Assembly: GCA_963776055.1 (NCBI GenBank)
Contig: CAVZLD010000009.1
Coordinates: forward strand, 496,001-560,000
Length of the DNA stretch: 64,000 bases
Direction: 5' to 3'
DNA from: CAVZLD01 sp963776055
Lineage (GTDB): Bacteria; Planctomycetota; Planctomycetia; Pirellulales; Pirellulaceae
Positions 40,682 to 49,911 of the stretch are shown here, piece after piece. The notes beneath the pieces are model-generated. The model was given only the letters and a program-made list of their open reading frames with translations, was not told the origin of the DNA and did no database searches. The translations under genes and the position numbers were made by a program. The first letter of the stretch is position 1. Each line of letters begins with the position of its first letter.

Positions 40682-42324
40682 ATGTGCATCGGCCGAATAC
40701 TGTGGGGGAGTCTTTTGGTATGTGTCCTGGGGAGCGTGAGTACGGCGGCTGGCCCGTCATCGCGACCGAATATTGTGTTCGCTTTTGCCGACGATTGGGG
40801 ACGGCAGGCGAGCATCTATGCGCAGGTAGATGGTCCCGGAGGGATTTGTGATGTCGTGCACACGCCCCACTTCGACCGCTTGGCGACCGAAGGCGTCCTG
40901 TTCCGCAACGCGCACGTGAACGCGCCGTCGTGTACTCCGTGTCGCAGTTCGATCCTGTCCGGACAGCACTTCTGGCGGACGGGGCGGGGGGCGATCCTGC
41001 AAGGAGCAGTCTGGGATTCAACGATTCCGGCGTGGCCGTTGCTGCTGCGTGACAGCGGCTATCACATCGGTAAGAGCTGGAAAGTCTGGAGCCCCGGTAC
41101 ACCGGTCGATGCTCCGTACGGAGGTCAAAAGTACGCGTATCAGCAGGCCGGTGGTCGGATCAATCAGTTCTCACAGAATGCAACGAAACTGGTGGCCGCC
41201 GGCAAGTCCGTCGAGCAGGCGCGGCAGGAGATCCTCGCGGAAGTCCGCGCCAATTTCCAGGCGATGCTCGCCGATCGGAAAGGGGACCAACCATTCTGCT
41301 ATTGGTTTGGCCCGACGAATGTGCATCGCAAATGGATCAAGGGCTCCGGCAAGGCCCTGTGGGGCATCGATCCGCAGCAGCTCCAAGGCAAGCTGCCGCC
41401 GTTCTTGCCCGACGTAGCCGAAGTGCGTCAGGATCTGGCCGATTATTTCGGCGAAATCCAGGCTTTCGATGCGGCCGTGGGCGTTCTGTTAGAGCAACTC
41501 AAGAAGAACGGTTTGTACGACGACACGCTGATCGTTGTCACGGGCGACCATGGACCACCCGGGTTCCCTCACGGCAAGTGCAATCTTTACGACTTCGGTA
41601 CGCAAGTCGCTTTGGCCGTGTCGGGGCCAGGGCTTCGCGGCGGCCGCGTGGTGGATGATTTCGTGAGTCTGCCCGATTTGGCGCCGACATTCCTCGAGGC
41701 GGGTGGTGTGCCGGTTCCCGAAGGGATGACAGTGCGCAGTCTCTGGCCGACACTCCGGTCAGATCGCACCGGGCTGGTCGACCCGGAACGCACCGCCGCC
41801 TTCGTGGGTGCGAACGTCACGTCGAAATGGCACGCGCCGGCCATTTGCCTTATCCACAGCGAGCGATCCGTACGGCGGACTTCCTGTTCGTCCTGAACTT
41901 TCGTCCGGAACGCTACCCGTTGGGCGACCCCTATCACCTGGACGGAGAGGATCCACCGACCACGAAAGAACTGACGGAAACGACCTTTGTGACATTGCCG
42001 GATGAGGACGCCGGTCCCACGAAAGCTTGGATTGTCAACCATCGCAGTGATCCGCAGTGGAAGCCGTATTTTGATCACGCCTATGGAAAACGCCCACGTG
42101 AAGAACTGTTCGATCTGCAGCAGGACACCCACCAGATGCGAAACGTGGCCGACGATCCGGCATACGCCTCGGTTGTTCAGAATCTGCGAAAGCAACTCCT
42201 GGACGAACTGACCCGCACCGGCGATCCGCGGTTGATCAACGACGGCGAGTTCTTCGAAACGCCCCCGATGGCGGGACCGCTGCCGGACGACGTCCACAAG
42301 CCGAATCGACAGCGCAGACGTTGA
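40682..42324 (+). CDS. sulfatase (CTPCR type), frameshifted
   Basis: Third tandem sulfatase, about 547 residues joined; GGAGAT precedes the ATG at 40682. Signal peptide MCIGRILWGSLLVCVLGSVSTA. The metal site is FAFADDWGRQASIY and the formylglycine site is CTPCR (Cys84) in VNAPSCTPCRSSILSGQHF, a variant with cysteine at the fourth position. Conserved later parts are WFGPTNVHRKWIKGSG, VVTGDHGPPGFPHGKCNLYDFG and LPDLAPTFLEAGGV. One base is missing near 41810 (GGTGCGAACG); then MARAGHLPYPQRAIRTADFLF and ELFDLQQDTHQMRNV finish the protein. Resembles heparan N-sulfatase-like members; substrate unknown. Only 32 bases after the preceding gene, so the group is probably cotranscribed. Confidence 0.9.
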
Positions 42325-42398
42325 CCCATGCGATCCGTGTTGAATCGGGGAAGATCTCGATTATTCAAGAATGATGGTGAGCGAGCGGATGGAATCGA

Positions 42399-42581
42399 AC
42401 CACCGAGGGCACAGAAGACACAGAGGAAATTGAGGACATAGAGGCTCGGAGGACACGAAGGGTGCGCATGACACGGATGACACGGAGATAAGACAAGATG
42501 AAGTGGCCGAAAAATCTCGATCAACGGTCCCTCTTCTACTTTGGCTTTTCAGCTCTGTGTCCTCTGTGCTCTCTGTGGTTT
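42399..42581. repeat. CACAGAG-type inverted-repeat element (about 183 bp)
   Basis: Left end AACCACCGAGGGCACAGAAG, then ACACAGAGG. The right end (42553-42581) is the near-complement, reading CTCTGTGTCCTCTGTGCTCT and then CTGTGGTTT. The centre is unique. It occupies most of the gap between the third and fourth tandem sulfatases, interrupting an otherwise tight series. Same family as 24763-24833 and 26881-27000. Confidence 0.75.
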
Positions 42582-42665
42582 CATTCAAAAACACGTCATC
42601 CAAAAGCACTTCATTCAAAACTAGAGAAACAAGTGCTGCTCACAAATCCGTATGGGAATCTCCGG

Positions 42666-44249
42666 ATGAAAAGACACCTGCTGCGGTTCATTCCCCTGAT
42701 GCTTTGGATCAACAGTAGTTTCACGCTGGAGCGGTGTTACGCGTTGCCGGCGGCGGATCCGCCGAACATCGTCATTGTGATGGTCGATGACATGGGATTC
42801 AGCGACCTCGGTTGTTACGGATCGGAAATCGAGACGCCACACCTGGATCGACTCGCTGCCGACGGGTTGCGGTTTACGCAGTTCTACAACACCGGCCGTT
42901 GTTGCCCGACGTGCGCGGCGTTGTTGACCGGGTTGTATCAGCATCAGGCGGGGATCGGGTTGATGACCGAAGGCCGCGGTTTTCCCGCGTACCAGGGCTA
43001 TCTGAACGATCGCTGCGTGACGATTGCCGAAGTGCTGCAGTCTGCCGGATACTTCACAGCCATTTCCGGCAAGTGGCATGTTGGTTCGCAGACCGATCAT
43101 TGGCCGCGCCAGCGTGGTTTTGATCGATTCTATGGGATCCCGCAGGGAGGGGGCCATCACTATCGAATGTTACCTGGTCGACAGCTTGTGCTGGATGATT
43201 CCGTGATCGAGGTACCGGCCAATTGGTATTCGACCACCAGTTTCACGGACTACGCGCTGAAGTTTATCGAAGAGGCGCACGGAGTGGGGCGGCCGCTGTT
43301 CTTGTACCTGGCCTACACCGCGCCACACTGGCCGCTGCAAGCGCCGCCGAAAGCGATGGCAAAGTATCTCGGTCGGTACACCGCAGGATGGCAACCGCAT
43401 CGCGAGGCACGCTTTCGTCGCCAGACGCAAATGCAGCTTTTTCCCGCGGCGACAGAACTTGCCCCGCTCGATCCCCGCACTCCGGATTGGGCTTCGATCG
43501 ATGACCAGCAGGAAATGGACTTGCGAATGGCTCTGCACGCGGCCATGGTGCACCTGGTCGACGAGGGAGTCGGTCGCGTGGTGAATCGATTGCGAGAGCT
43601 TGACGAATTCGACAACACATTGATTCTGTTCTTGAGCGACAATGGGGCGAGTGCCGAAGGGGGACCCGTGGGGTTTGTGCGATCTGACCGGGGCGATGCG
43701 GATGCCAAGACGGGCACGGCCGAATCCTATGTCAGCTTTGGTGTGGCCGGCGCGAATCTGTGTGACACGCCGTTCCGTAAGTACAAGATGTACGTCCACG
43801 AAGGCGGCATCGCGACGCCGTTGATCGCGCACTGGCCCACCGGTATTTTGCCGGAACGACGCGGTTCCCTGACGCATGAAGTGGGGCATGTGATTGACCT
43901 CCTGCCGACCTGTCTGGATCTGGCGGGCGTTGCGTATCCGACTCACCGCCGGGGCAAAATGGTAACACCCGTGGCCGGGACGAGTCTGGTGCCGGTGCTT
44001 TCCGGCGAATCGATCGGCGATCGGGAACTGTATTTCGAGCATCAAGGAAATGCGGCCGTTCGCGCCGGTTCATGGAAGCTCGTCCGGGCACACGGCACTC
44101 CCTGGGAATTGTATAACCTATCGGTGGATCGGACCGAGTTGACGGATCGTTCGGCGCAGCACCCAGAGCGCGTCCGCGAACTCGAAGAAAGATGGCAGTC
44201 GTGGGCCGAAGCGGTTGGGGTTCAGCCGTGGCCACTGAAACGAAAATGA
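42666..44249 (+). CDS. arylsulfatase A-type protein with altered active-site motif (CCPTC)
   Basis: Fourth tandem sulfatase, 527 residues, intact frame. The ATG at 42666 begins MKRHLLRFIPLMLWINSSF, a signal peptide; earlier codons lie in repeat DNA. The fold is clear: IVMVDDMGFSDLGCYGSE, GRCCPT...AALLTGLYQHQAG, ISGKWHVGSQ, LFLSDNGASAEG, MYVHEGGIATPLIAHW and RAGSWKLVRAHGTPWELYNL. The formylglycine pentapeptide should be C-x-P-x-R, but residues 79-83 read C-C-P-T-C. The arginine codon (expected CGC) is TGC at 42912-42914, one transition away. In known sulfatases this arginine guides formylglycine formation and stabilises the site, so activity may be lost or reduced. The stop overlaps the next start (ATGA). 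Confidence 0.9.
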   Translation: MKRHLLRFIPLMLWINSSFTLERCYALPAADPPNIVIVMVDDMGFSDLGCYGSEIETPHLDRLAADGLRFTQFYNTGRCCPTCAALLTGLYQHQAGIGLMTEGRGFPAYQGYLNDRCVTIAEVLQSAGYFTAISGKWHVGSQTDHWPRQRGFDRFYGIPQGGGHHYRMLPGRQLVLDDSVIEVPANWYSTTSFTDYALKFIEEAHGVGRPLFLYLAYTAPHWPLQAPPKAMAKYLGRYTAGWQPHREARFRRQTQMQLFPAATELAPLDPRTPDWASIDDQQEMDLRMALHAAMVHLVDEGVGRVVNRLRELDEFDNTLILFLSDNGASAEGGPVGFVRSDRGDADAKTGTAESYVSFGVAGANLCDTPFRKYKMYVHEGGIATPLIAHWPTGILPERRGSLTHEVGHVIDLLPTCLDLAGVAYPTHRRGKMVTPVAGTSLVPVLSGESIGDRELYFEHQGNAAVRAGSWKLVRAHGTPWELYNLSVDRTELTDRSAQHPERVRELEERWQSWAEAVGVQPWPLKRK

Positions 44250-46276
44250 GATTTGTGGCGAAAACCAGCTATGCGGAAAAGGAGTGGCTTCGAATGTTTG
44301 CATCTCATTTACTGCGAGAGCGTGTGAGTAGTGAAAATGACAAGCAGCATCATTGCCGAGCCGATGGGTTCATCGCGCGGCCATGGTGCACGGCGGTCGG
44401 AGTCGCTTTCGTTCTGACCGTTTGCGGTTTCGTGTTGGTGTTAAGTGGGATGACTTTGGGAGCGGATCGGCCAAATGTGTTGTGGATCACCAGCGAGGAC
44501 AATGGTCCGCACCTTGGCTGTTACGGTGATGAGTACAGCCAGACGCCGTCTCTGGATCGACTCGCCGTGCGCGGTATGCGTTATGCGAATGCCTCGTCAA
44601 CTGCGCCGGTGTGCGCCCCGGCCCGCACGGTGATCATTTCCGGCATGTGGGCTCCTTCGCTGGGCGGCGAACATATGCGTTCGCAGGTCCAGGTTCCCCG
44701 CCAGTTCAAGATGTATCCGCAGTACCTTCGGGAAGCGGGCTACTATTGCACGAATAACTCCAAGACGGACTACAATTTGGCGTTGCAGACGCGTCTACTT
44801 TGGGATGAGAGTAGTCGGAAGGCGCACTGGAAGAACCGCTCCTCCGATCAGCCATTCTTCTCAATCTTCAACTTCACAATTAGCCACGAGTCGCAGATCC
44901 GCAATAAGATCCAGGAAAAGAACCGGATACACGACCCGGCGCAAGTGCGGATTCCCGCTTATCATCCGGACACGCCGGAGGTCCGCAAGGACTGGGCGCA
45001 ATACTATGATCGATTGACGATGATGGATGCGCAGTGCGGTCAGGCTCTGGCGGAGTTGCAGGAGGCGGGCCTCGATGGCGATACGATTGTGTTTTATTAC
45101 GGGGACCACGGATCCGGGATGCCACGGAATAAGCGGTGGCCCTACAACTCCGGTCTTTCCGTGCCGCTGATCGTGTATGTGCCACCCAAGTGGCAGCACC
45201 TGGCTCCGGCAGACTACCAGCCGGGCGGGGAAAGCGACCGGTTGGTGAGCTTCTACGATCTTGGCCCGACGGTACTCAGCGTGTGTGACATCGATCCGCC
45301 CGAGAACATGCACGGCCGACCATTTATGGGACAGAAGCGACATGCGGTGGCACAGCCGGAGTATGCCTTTGGATTTCGGGGTCGAATGGATGAGCGGTAC
45401 GATCTGGTACGAGTGGTGCGCGACAAACGCTATATCTACCTCCGCCAGTTCATGCCCCACAAGATCTATGGGCAGCATATTTCGTACATGTTTCAAACGC
45501 CGACGACGCGCGTTTGGAAGCAGTGGTATGACGATGGCAAGCTGAATGAAGTTCAGTCGCGTTTCTGGCAAACCAAGCCGAGCGAGGAACTGTACGACCT
45601 GCAGGCGGATCGAGATGAGGTGCACAACTTGGCTGATTCGCCAGGCCATCAAGCGGTTGTGCAACGAATGCGAGCCGCGTTGATGCAGCAGTTGCTGGCT
45701 TGGCGCGACCTGGGCTTTCTGCCGGAAGGACAGATCCACTCTCGCGCCGGCGATGACGCCCCCTGGACGATGGCGCAAGATGAGACGCGTTATCCGATGC
45801 GGAAGATTCTAACCATGGCGGACCTGGCATCCTCCGAGCGGGCCGATGCTCTGTCGGGCATTCTCGCGGGGCTGCGTGACAATGACAGCGCCGTCCGCTA
45901 TTGGGCGGCGATGGGGCTTTTGTTTCGTGAACAGGCTGGTTGGGAGGCCGGCCACACGCTGCTGCGAGCCGCACTTGGCGACGAGGCTCCCGAAGTTCGC
46001 GTCATCGCTGCCGAAGCACTCGGGCGATACGGCAATCCGAGCGACGTGCAGGCGGCGCGGGAACTGCTCGTGGAGCACAGCGACTTGAGAATGTACGACA
46101 CCTTCACCGTGATGCTGGCGCTGAACGCGTTGCAGGCCATGGGTGTCGATAAGGTGTCACCGGCCAAGGATCGGATCGCCGGGCTTCCCACCAAAGTCCC
46201 GCAGATGCCGCCGCGTGCGGATGGGTACGTCGGACGCCTTCTGGCAACGTTGCGGGCTGACCTGGGGTTGGAGTGA
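44246..46276 (+). CDS. sulfatase (CAPAR type) with C-terminal HEAT-like repeats
   Basis: Fifth tandem sulfatase, 676 residues, intact. The ATG at 44246 overlaps the previous stop by ATGA; an alternative ATG at 44294 would still include the membrane/signal segment (VGVAFVLTVCGFVLVLSGM). The metal site is ITSEDNGPHLGCYGDEY and the formylglycine site is CAPAR (Cys123) in APVCAPARTVIISGMW. FYYGDHGSGMPRNKRWPYNSG and DLGPTVLSVCDIDPPENMHG are typical of heparan N-sulfatase-like proteins. After the catalytic domain, residues about 520-640 form HEAT-type repeats (ADALSGILAGLRDNDSAVRYWA, APEVRVIAAEALGRYG), likely for protein contacts. Substrate not assignable. Confidence 0.92.
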   Translation: MRFVAKTSYAEKEWLRMFASHLLRERVSSENDKQHHCRADGFIARPWCTAVGVAFVLTVCGFVLVLSGMTLGADRPNVLWITSEDNGPHLGCYGDEYSQTPSLDRLAVRGMRYANASSTAPVCAPARTVIISGMWAPSLGGEHMRSQVQVPRQFKMYPQYLREAGYYCTNNSKTDYNLALQTRLLWDESSRKAHWKNRSSDQPFFSIFNFTISHESQIRNKIQEKNRIHDPAQVRIPAYHPDTPEVRKDWAQYYDRLTMMDAQCGQALAELQEAGLDGDTIVFYYGDHGSGMPRNKRWPYNSGLSVPLIVYVPPKWQHLAPADYQPGGESDRLVSFYDLGPTVLSVCDIDPPENMHGRPFMGQKRHAVAQPEYAFGFRGRMDERYDLVRVVRDKRYIYLRQFMPHKIYGQHISYMFQTPTTRVWKQWYDDGKLNEVQSRFWQTKPSEELYDLQADRDEVHNLADSPGHQAVVQRMRAALMQQLLAWRDLGFLPEGQIHSRAGDDAPWTMAQDETRYPMRKILTMADLASSERADALSGILAGLRDNDSAVRYWAAMGLLFREQAGWEAGHTLLRAALGDEAPEVRVIAAEALGRYGNPSDVQAARELLVEHSDLRMYDTFTVMLALNALQAMGVDKVSPAKDRIAGLPTKVPQMPPRADGYVGRLLATLRADLGLE

Positions 46277-46598
46277 GCCGTAAGATCCGCACCTCTTCCT
46301 CGTTGCGGTGTCGATGACGCCGTCGCGACGCGATGCAGGGCAACGAAGTGCGGCCACCGCCAAAACGCCGGTGGAAGGTCTTGGTACGACCGCCGTGTTG
46401 GCGGTCACATCCACTCCGAAATTGAAATCCGGGACGAATCCCCCGAAGAAGAGCGCGTGTTGCCCTAGGGATAACGGTTCCGGCAGGACGCATTCGACTT
46501 GCCAGTCTCACTTGATCGCGTCGCGCGAATCGAGGATCATAGCGAGGTTGCCGGTCCAGGCCAAACGTTGTTCCCGCCCTTCGTTGACAGAGGAAGAG
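46277..46598. other. intergenic region without a gene
   Basis: 322 bases between the last sulfatase and the carbonic anhydrase gene. No coding signal, repeat or clear terminator was found. Confidence 0.5.
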
Positions 46599-47243
46599 AT
46601 GCGATTTCTCCCCGAATTGATTGAAAACAATCGCCAGTGGGCTGCCGATGTTGCCCAGCGCGACCCTGGTGTTTTCGCGAGACTCTCTGCCAAGCAGGCT
46701 CCGGAGTTCCTTTGGATTGGCTGCTCGGATAGTCGCGTTCCGGCGAATCAAATTGTTGGTTTGGCACCCGGCGAGATTTTCGTACACCGGAACATCGCGA
46801 ACCTCGTTGTGCACAGCGATGTGAATTGTCTAAGTGTGATCGAGTATGCCGTTGCCGTGCTGAAGGTCAAGCACGTCATCGTTTGCGGTCATTATGGATG
46901 CGGCGGAGTGAAGGCCGCGATGGAGAGGCATCACTTGGGCTTGATTGACAACTGGCTGCGGTACATCCGTGATGTGCGGCAGAAACACGTTGACGCACTT
47001 GGTGCAATTCAGGATGACGCCGCCCGACTCGACCGACTGTGCGAGCTGAATGTCATCGAGCAGTCCCTGCACGTCTGTCATACCACGGTGGTCCAGGACG
47101 CCTGGGAAAAGGGTCAGAGACTATCGGTCCACGGCTGGATTTACAGCATGCGAGATGGATTGATTCGCGACTTGAATATCAGCATCGCCAGTCCCAACGA
47201 GATTGCTGATGCCTATCGAGTCGCCACCAATCCCCTGGCGTAG
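46599..47243 (+). CDS. beta-class carbonic anhydrase
   Basis: Zinc enzyme interconverting CO2 and bicarbonate; 214 residues, normal for the class, cytoplasmic. Zinc ligands are Cys42 in WIGCSDSRVPANQ (with Asp44 and Arg46 of the catalytic dyad), and His98 and Cys101 in VIVCGHYGCGGVKAAM. HRNIANLV and SVIEYAV are further family signatures. The ATG at 46599 follows AGAGGAAGAG; 97 extra upstream codons in the same frame show no homology. A symmetrical terminator follows. Nothing links it to the sulfatases; it appears to be a single-gene unit. Confidence 0.94.
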   Translation: MRFLPELIENNRQWAADVAQRDPGVFARLSAKQAPEFLWIGCSDSRVPANQIVGLAPGEIFVHRNIANLVVHSDVNCLSVIEYAVAVLKVKHVIVCGHYGCGGVKAAMERHHLGLIDNWLRYIRDVRQKHVDALGAIQDDAARLDRLCELNVIEQSLHVCHTTVVQDAWEKGQRLSVHGWIYSMRDGLIRDLNISIASPNEIADAYRVATNPLA

Positions 47244-47250
47244 GGGAGGA

Positions 47251-47297
47251 AAAGGGGACGCAGCTCTTTTCCGTCTCTAATGAGCTGCGTCCCCTTT
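47251..47297. terminator. perfect inverted repeat between convergent genes (bidirectional terminator)
   Basis: Arms AAAGGGGACGCAGCTC (47251-47266) and GAGCTGCGTCCCCTTT (47282-47297) are exact complements over a 15-base loop. The flanks are A/T-rich on both sides. It lies eight bases after the carbonic anhydrase stop and 18 bases beyond the end of the convergent TackOD1 gene, ideal for stopping both. Confidence 0.8.
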
Positions 47298-47314
47298 ACT
47301 GCTCTATCCCGACC

Positions 47315-48145
47315 TTAGCCGGAAAGGCGGCTAGGGCGAAAGCCGACCAGGTCGTGTGCCGGTGAGTCCGCGAAGGCAAAGTCATGTTGGCAACGCATGC
47401 ACCTGGCACGGCCTTCGAGCTGCGTGCCGACTCGTCGGCAGTCGAGACATGTATACAGTCCCGGCAGATACTCAAAGTCAGCGCTCACGATCAGGGGTCC
47501 CAGCTGACACTTGGGGCAGCGTACAACATTGCCTCGGTCAAACGCACGGACGGGAGCAACATGGGCGCAGGCATAGTGGTGGATCAGCTCGTCCCTGGAC
47601 ACATTCGATGAATGACACGCGTGGCAAACCGAACGGTAGACCGGTAGTCCCTCGCATTCTGGGCAGACGTGAACGCGGTCCACAATGATGCGCTCGAGAA
47701 CCCCCAACTCCGCCAACCGCTTGAGCACACGGCTATTGACGTCGTACTCGAATCTCAGGCTTTCCAGGTTGAGCCGCGGCAGCAGGATGGCGCACTCGAG
47801 AATCCTGTTCAGGGCACCGCCGATACGTCCCTGGATTGATACGAGATGGTCGTCCAGCGGCTTGACATCCTCGACGACAACGGCCACAAACCGCTGCTGT
47901 TCGTCTTCCAGCACGCCGACGGCCAAAGACATCCCCGGCGACGGCGAACCGTTCGCCGGGCATTCGATTCTCACGTGCGGCGGCTTGATTGGCTGCAGCT
48001 GGCCAGCAATTCGGCGATGATAAAGCGGCAGTGCGTCATTCAGTAGTGGCACGATAGTACATGGTTGTCGCTGGAGTCCATCCGCGGAACATTCCGACTC
48101 CAACGGATCGGCGAGCAGCTCATCGTCTGTCTTCGGCGGCATCAT
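47315..48145 (-). CDS. TackOD1-type zinc-binding output-domain protein
   Basis: Cytoplasmic protein of about 276 residues with no membrane segment. The C-terminal third carries paired zinc knuckles: HVCPECEGLPVY, SVCHACHSSN, then LIHHYACAHVAP, VVRCPKCQLGPLIV, LYTCLDCRR and ARCMRCQ. The LIHHYACAH...RCPKC...YTCLDC order matches the TackOD1 domain, named from thaumarchaeal signalling proteins and also found in bacteria. The N-terminal two thirds (LYHRRIAGQLQPIKPPHVRI, VVVEDVKPLDDHLVSIQGRI) is not recognised. The start is ATG at 48145 or 48142. It follows the receiver-HlyD gene by about 67 bases in the same operon, so a regulatory role in exopolysaccharide synthesis is inferred. Confidence 0.75.
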   Translation of the reverse strand: MMPPKTDDELLADPLESECSADGLQRQPCTIVPLLNDALPLYHRRIAGQLQPIKPPHVRIECPANGSPSPGMSLAVGVLEDEQQRFVAVVVEDVKPLDDHLVSIQGRIGGALNRILECAILLPRLNLESLRFEYDVNSRVLKRLAELGVLERIIVDRVHVCPECEGLPVYRSVCHACHSSNVSRDELIHHYACAHVAPVRAFDRGNVVRCPKCQLGPLIVSADFEYLPGLYTCLDCRRVGTQLEGRARCMRCQHDFAFADSPAHDLVGFRPSRLSG

Positions 48146-48212
48146 CACATCTGCACTGGCAGGTCGATCGAACGATTGGCCTGCTCACTTTGCAAGCCTT
48201 GTCTCGTGGTCG

Positions 48213-49847
48213 TCACGGCGCGAATTGGAGGAAGCGCGAGGGGTCCCTGGGAAGCATCACGACAGCCCCCAAGCGAAGTCGTACGTCGTGAAAACTGCCC
48301 GCCGGTTTCATGCGGATGGGCAGCAGCTTCTCCTCGGCGAAATAGTGTCGAGCGATCTGTTCGGGAGGCGTTTCAAAACTTTTCCCCACCCGCTCGACCG
48401 TACATGGGAAGTCGTCTGCGCGCGGAGGTAGAGAAACCGTCACCGTATCTCCCTCCTCGGGGATGACGCGGGAGTGCTGAGAATAGTACATGATCACTCG
48501 CGCCGATGTTTCCTCGACAACCGTCACGATCGGCTCTTCCAGCTCGCATCGCTCGCCGACGAACGTGTTGCGTCGCAATACCGTGCCATTGACGGGTGAC
48601 CGGAGTCTCCCTTGTGCGATCTGTGCGCGTAGCCGCTCGCGTTTCGATTTCAAGGTAGCGATCTTGGCGTGCAACGGCCTGAGCTGGTCGGAGCCCAGTT
48701 CAGCCATGCTCTGCGCCGATTCGACCTGTTGCCGAAGCTGATCCACTGCCTCGGTCAGTTTCCGGATCTTGAGCAGCGTGCCGCGCAGGTCGTACTTGGC
48801 TCTTTCGTAATCAGCGATCGAAATCGCCTCTTGTTTGACCAGATCTTTGGCCCGTTCGAAGGCCAGTCGCAACCGCGTGGCATTCTCGCGCTCATTCAAT
48901 AACTGCCCCCACGTTTCATAGTAAGCCGTTGATGTCCGGGCGTTGACATCGTGCATTTGGCTCAGCAGTCCACTTCAGCTGGGATACTTTCGCCAGTAGC
49001 TCCGCGTTCGTGACGGCCAGCTCGTCATCTAGCTCTTGCACGGGTGCAACAACGCGGGATCTTCGATAGTCGCCAGCAGATCTCCCTGTCGAATCGTTTG
49101 ATTTTCTTCGACGTGCATGTACTTGATTTGCCCTTGCCAGGGCGCCGATATGTCAATCTCGCGCCCCACGACCACACCGTAGGCGTGGTACCGAAAGAAC
49201 GCCGTCCAGACACGGTGAACGCCGACGCCAACCACGACTAGCAGCCCGACAGCGATCAGGATGCCACCCGTGCTGCGTCGCTTTGGGACATCGGCGGGAA
49301 AAGGGGAAGGAAAGGGGGGCGAGTGGGCCGCGGGATGCGGAGGTTGAGGTGGGGCATAGGGCACCGTCCGTTCCGACGCGGGGGATGGCGCAACCGGCGG
49401 ATGGGCCGGATTGTCGCGGTCCATTGACCGGTAGCGGGCCACTGCACGGCGGAGGGCACGCTCCAGTTGCTGGGGCCCCAGGTCAGACGCGTCCAGGCAC
49501 TCCACTGCACCGACCGCCAGGATGCGCTGCGTCAGCTGCTCGTCATCCTGGTCAGTCACGACCAGCACGGGAGAATCTGTCGCCAGCGCCAGACCAATGT
49601 CCAGTGCCGAGATCGTCTCCGATTGATGGGCAGCGTGAGACACGACAATCACGTCGCAGTGGTAGCGGTCGAGCAAGTCGGTGGCCGTTGACGGATCGTC
49701 AGCCACCTGCACCGCGACGCCTTCGCCAAGTGACGCGAGAACATCACGCAGACGCTCGTCGACGGACCTGTTCGAGTCGCTACTCGAAACGTGCAGGACT
49801 TGCAGCTGGCGAGCACCGACTTCCCTGTGCGAAGTAGTTGCCGTCAA
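48213..49847 (-). CDS. pseudo-receiver/HlyD-type membrane adaptor fusion (frameshifted)
   Basis: One protein of about 545 residues in three frames. Residues 12-135 form a response-regulator-like fold (LQVLHVSSSDSN, HCDVIVVSHAAH, SPVLVVTDQDDEQLTQRILAVGAVECLDASD). The N-terminal acidic pair, the phospho-acceptor aspartate (S/H in VVSHAA) and the usual lysine are absent, so it is a pseudo-receiver. A Pro-rich linker leads to one membrane helix (GGILIAVGLLVVVGVGV). An HlyD adaptor follows: ISAPWQGQIKYMHVEENQTI, QGDLLATIEDPALL, a long coiled coil (48450-48960) and RLRSPVNGTVLRRNTFVGE. Frames shift near 49035 and 48960. The first codon is TTG at 49845-49847, unless an upstream indel hides an ATG. 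It lies between an epimerase and a TackOD1 gene; the layout recalls Alg44-like regulators. Confidence 0.8.
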
Positions 49848-49911
49848 GGTATGTGTTTCCCGTTTCCGGTGGCACGTTTCTGCCGGGCGGTCGCAACGAC
49901 GACGTGCGGAT

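Noticed and set aside
42380..42398. tRNA T-arm-like string (GGAATCGAACCAC)
   Set aside because: No cloverleaf can be built around it on either strand; the remainder is the edge of a CACAGAG repeat.
46466..46475. TAGGGATAAC, resembling a homing-endonuclease site or a 23S rRNA segment
   Set aside because: Only ten bases match, the flanks do not, and no rRNA or intron sequence surrounds it.
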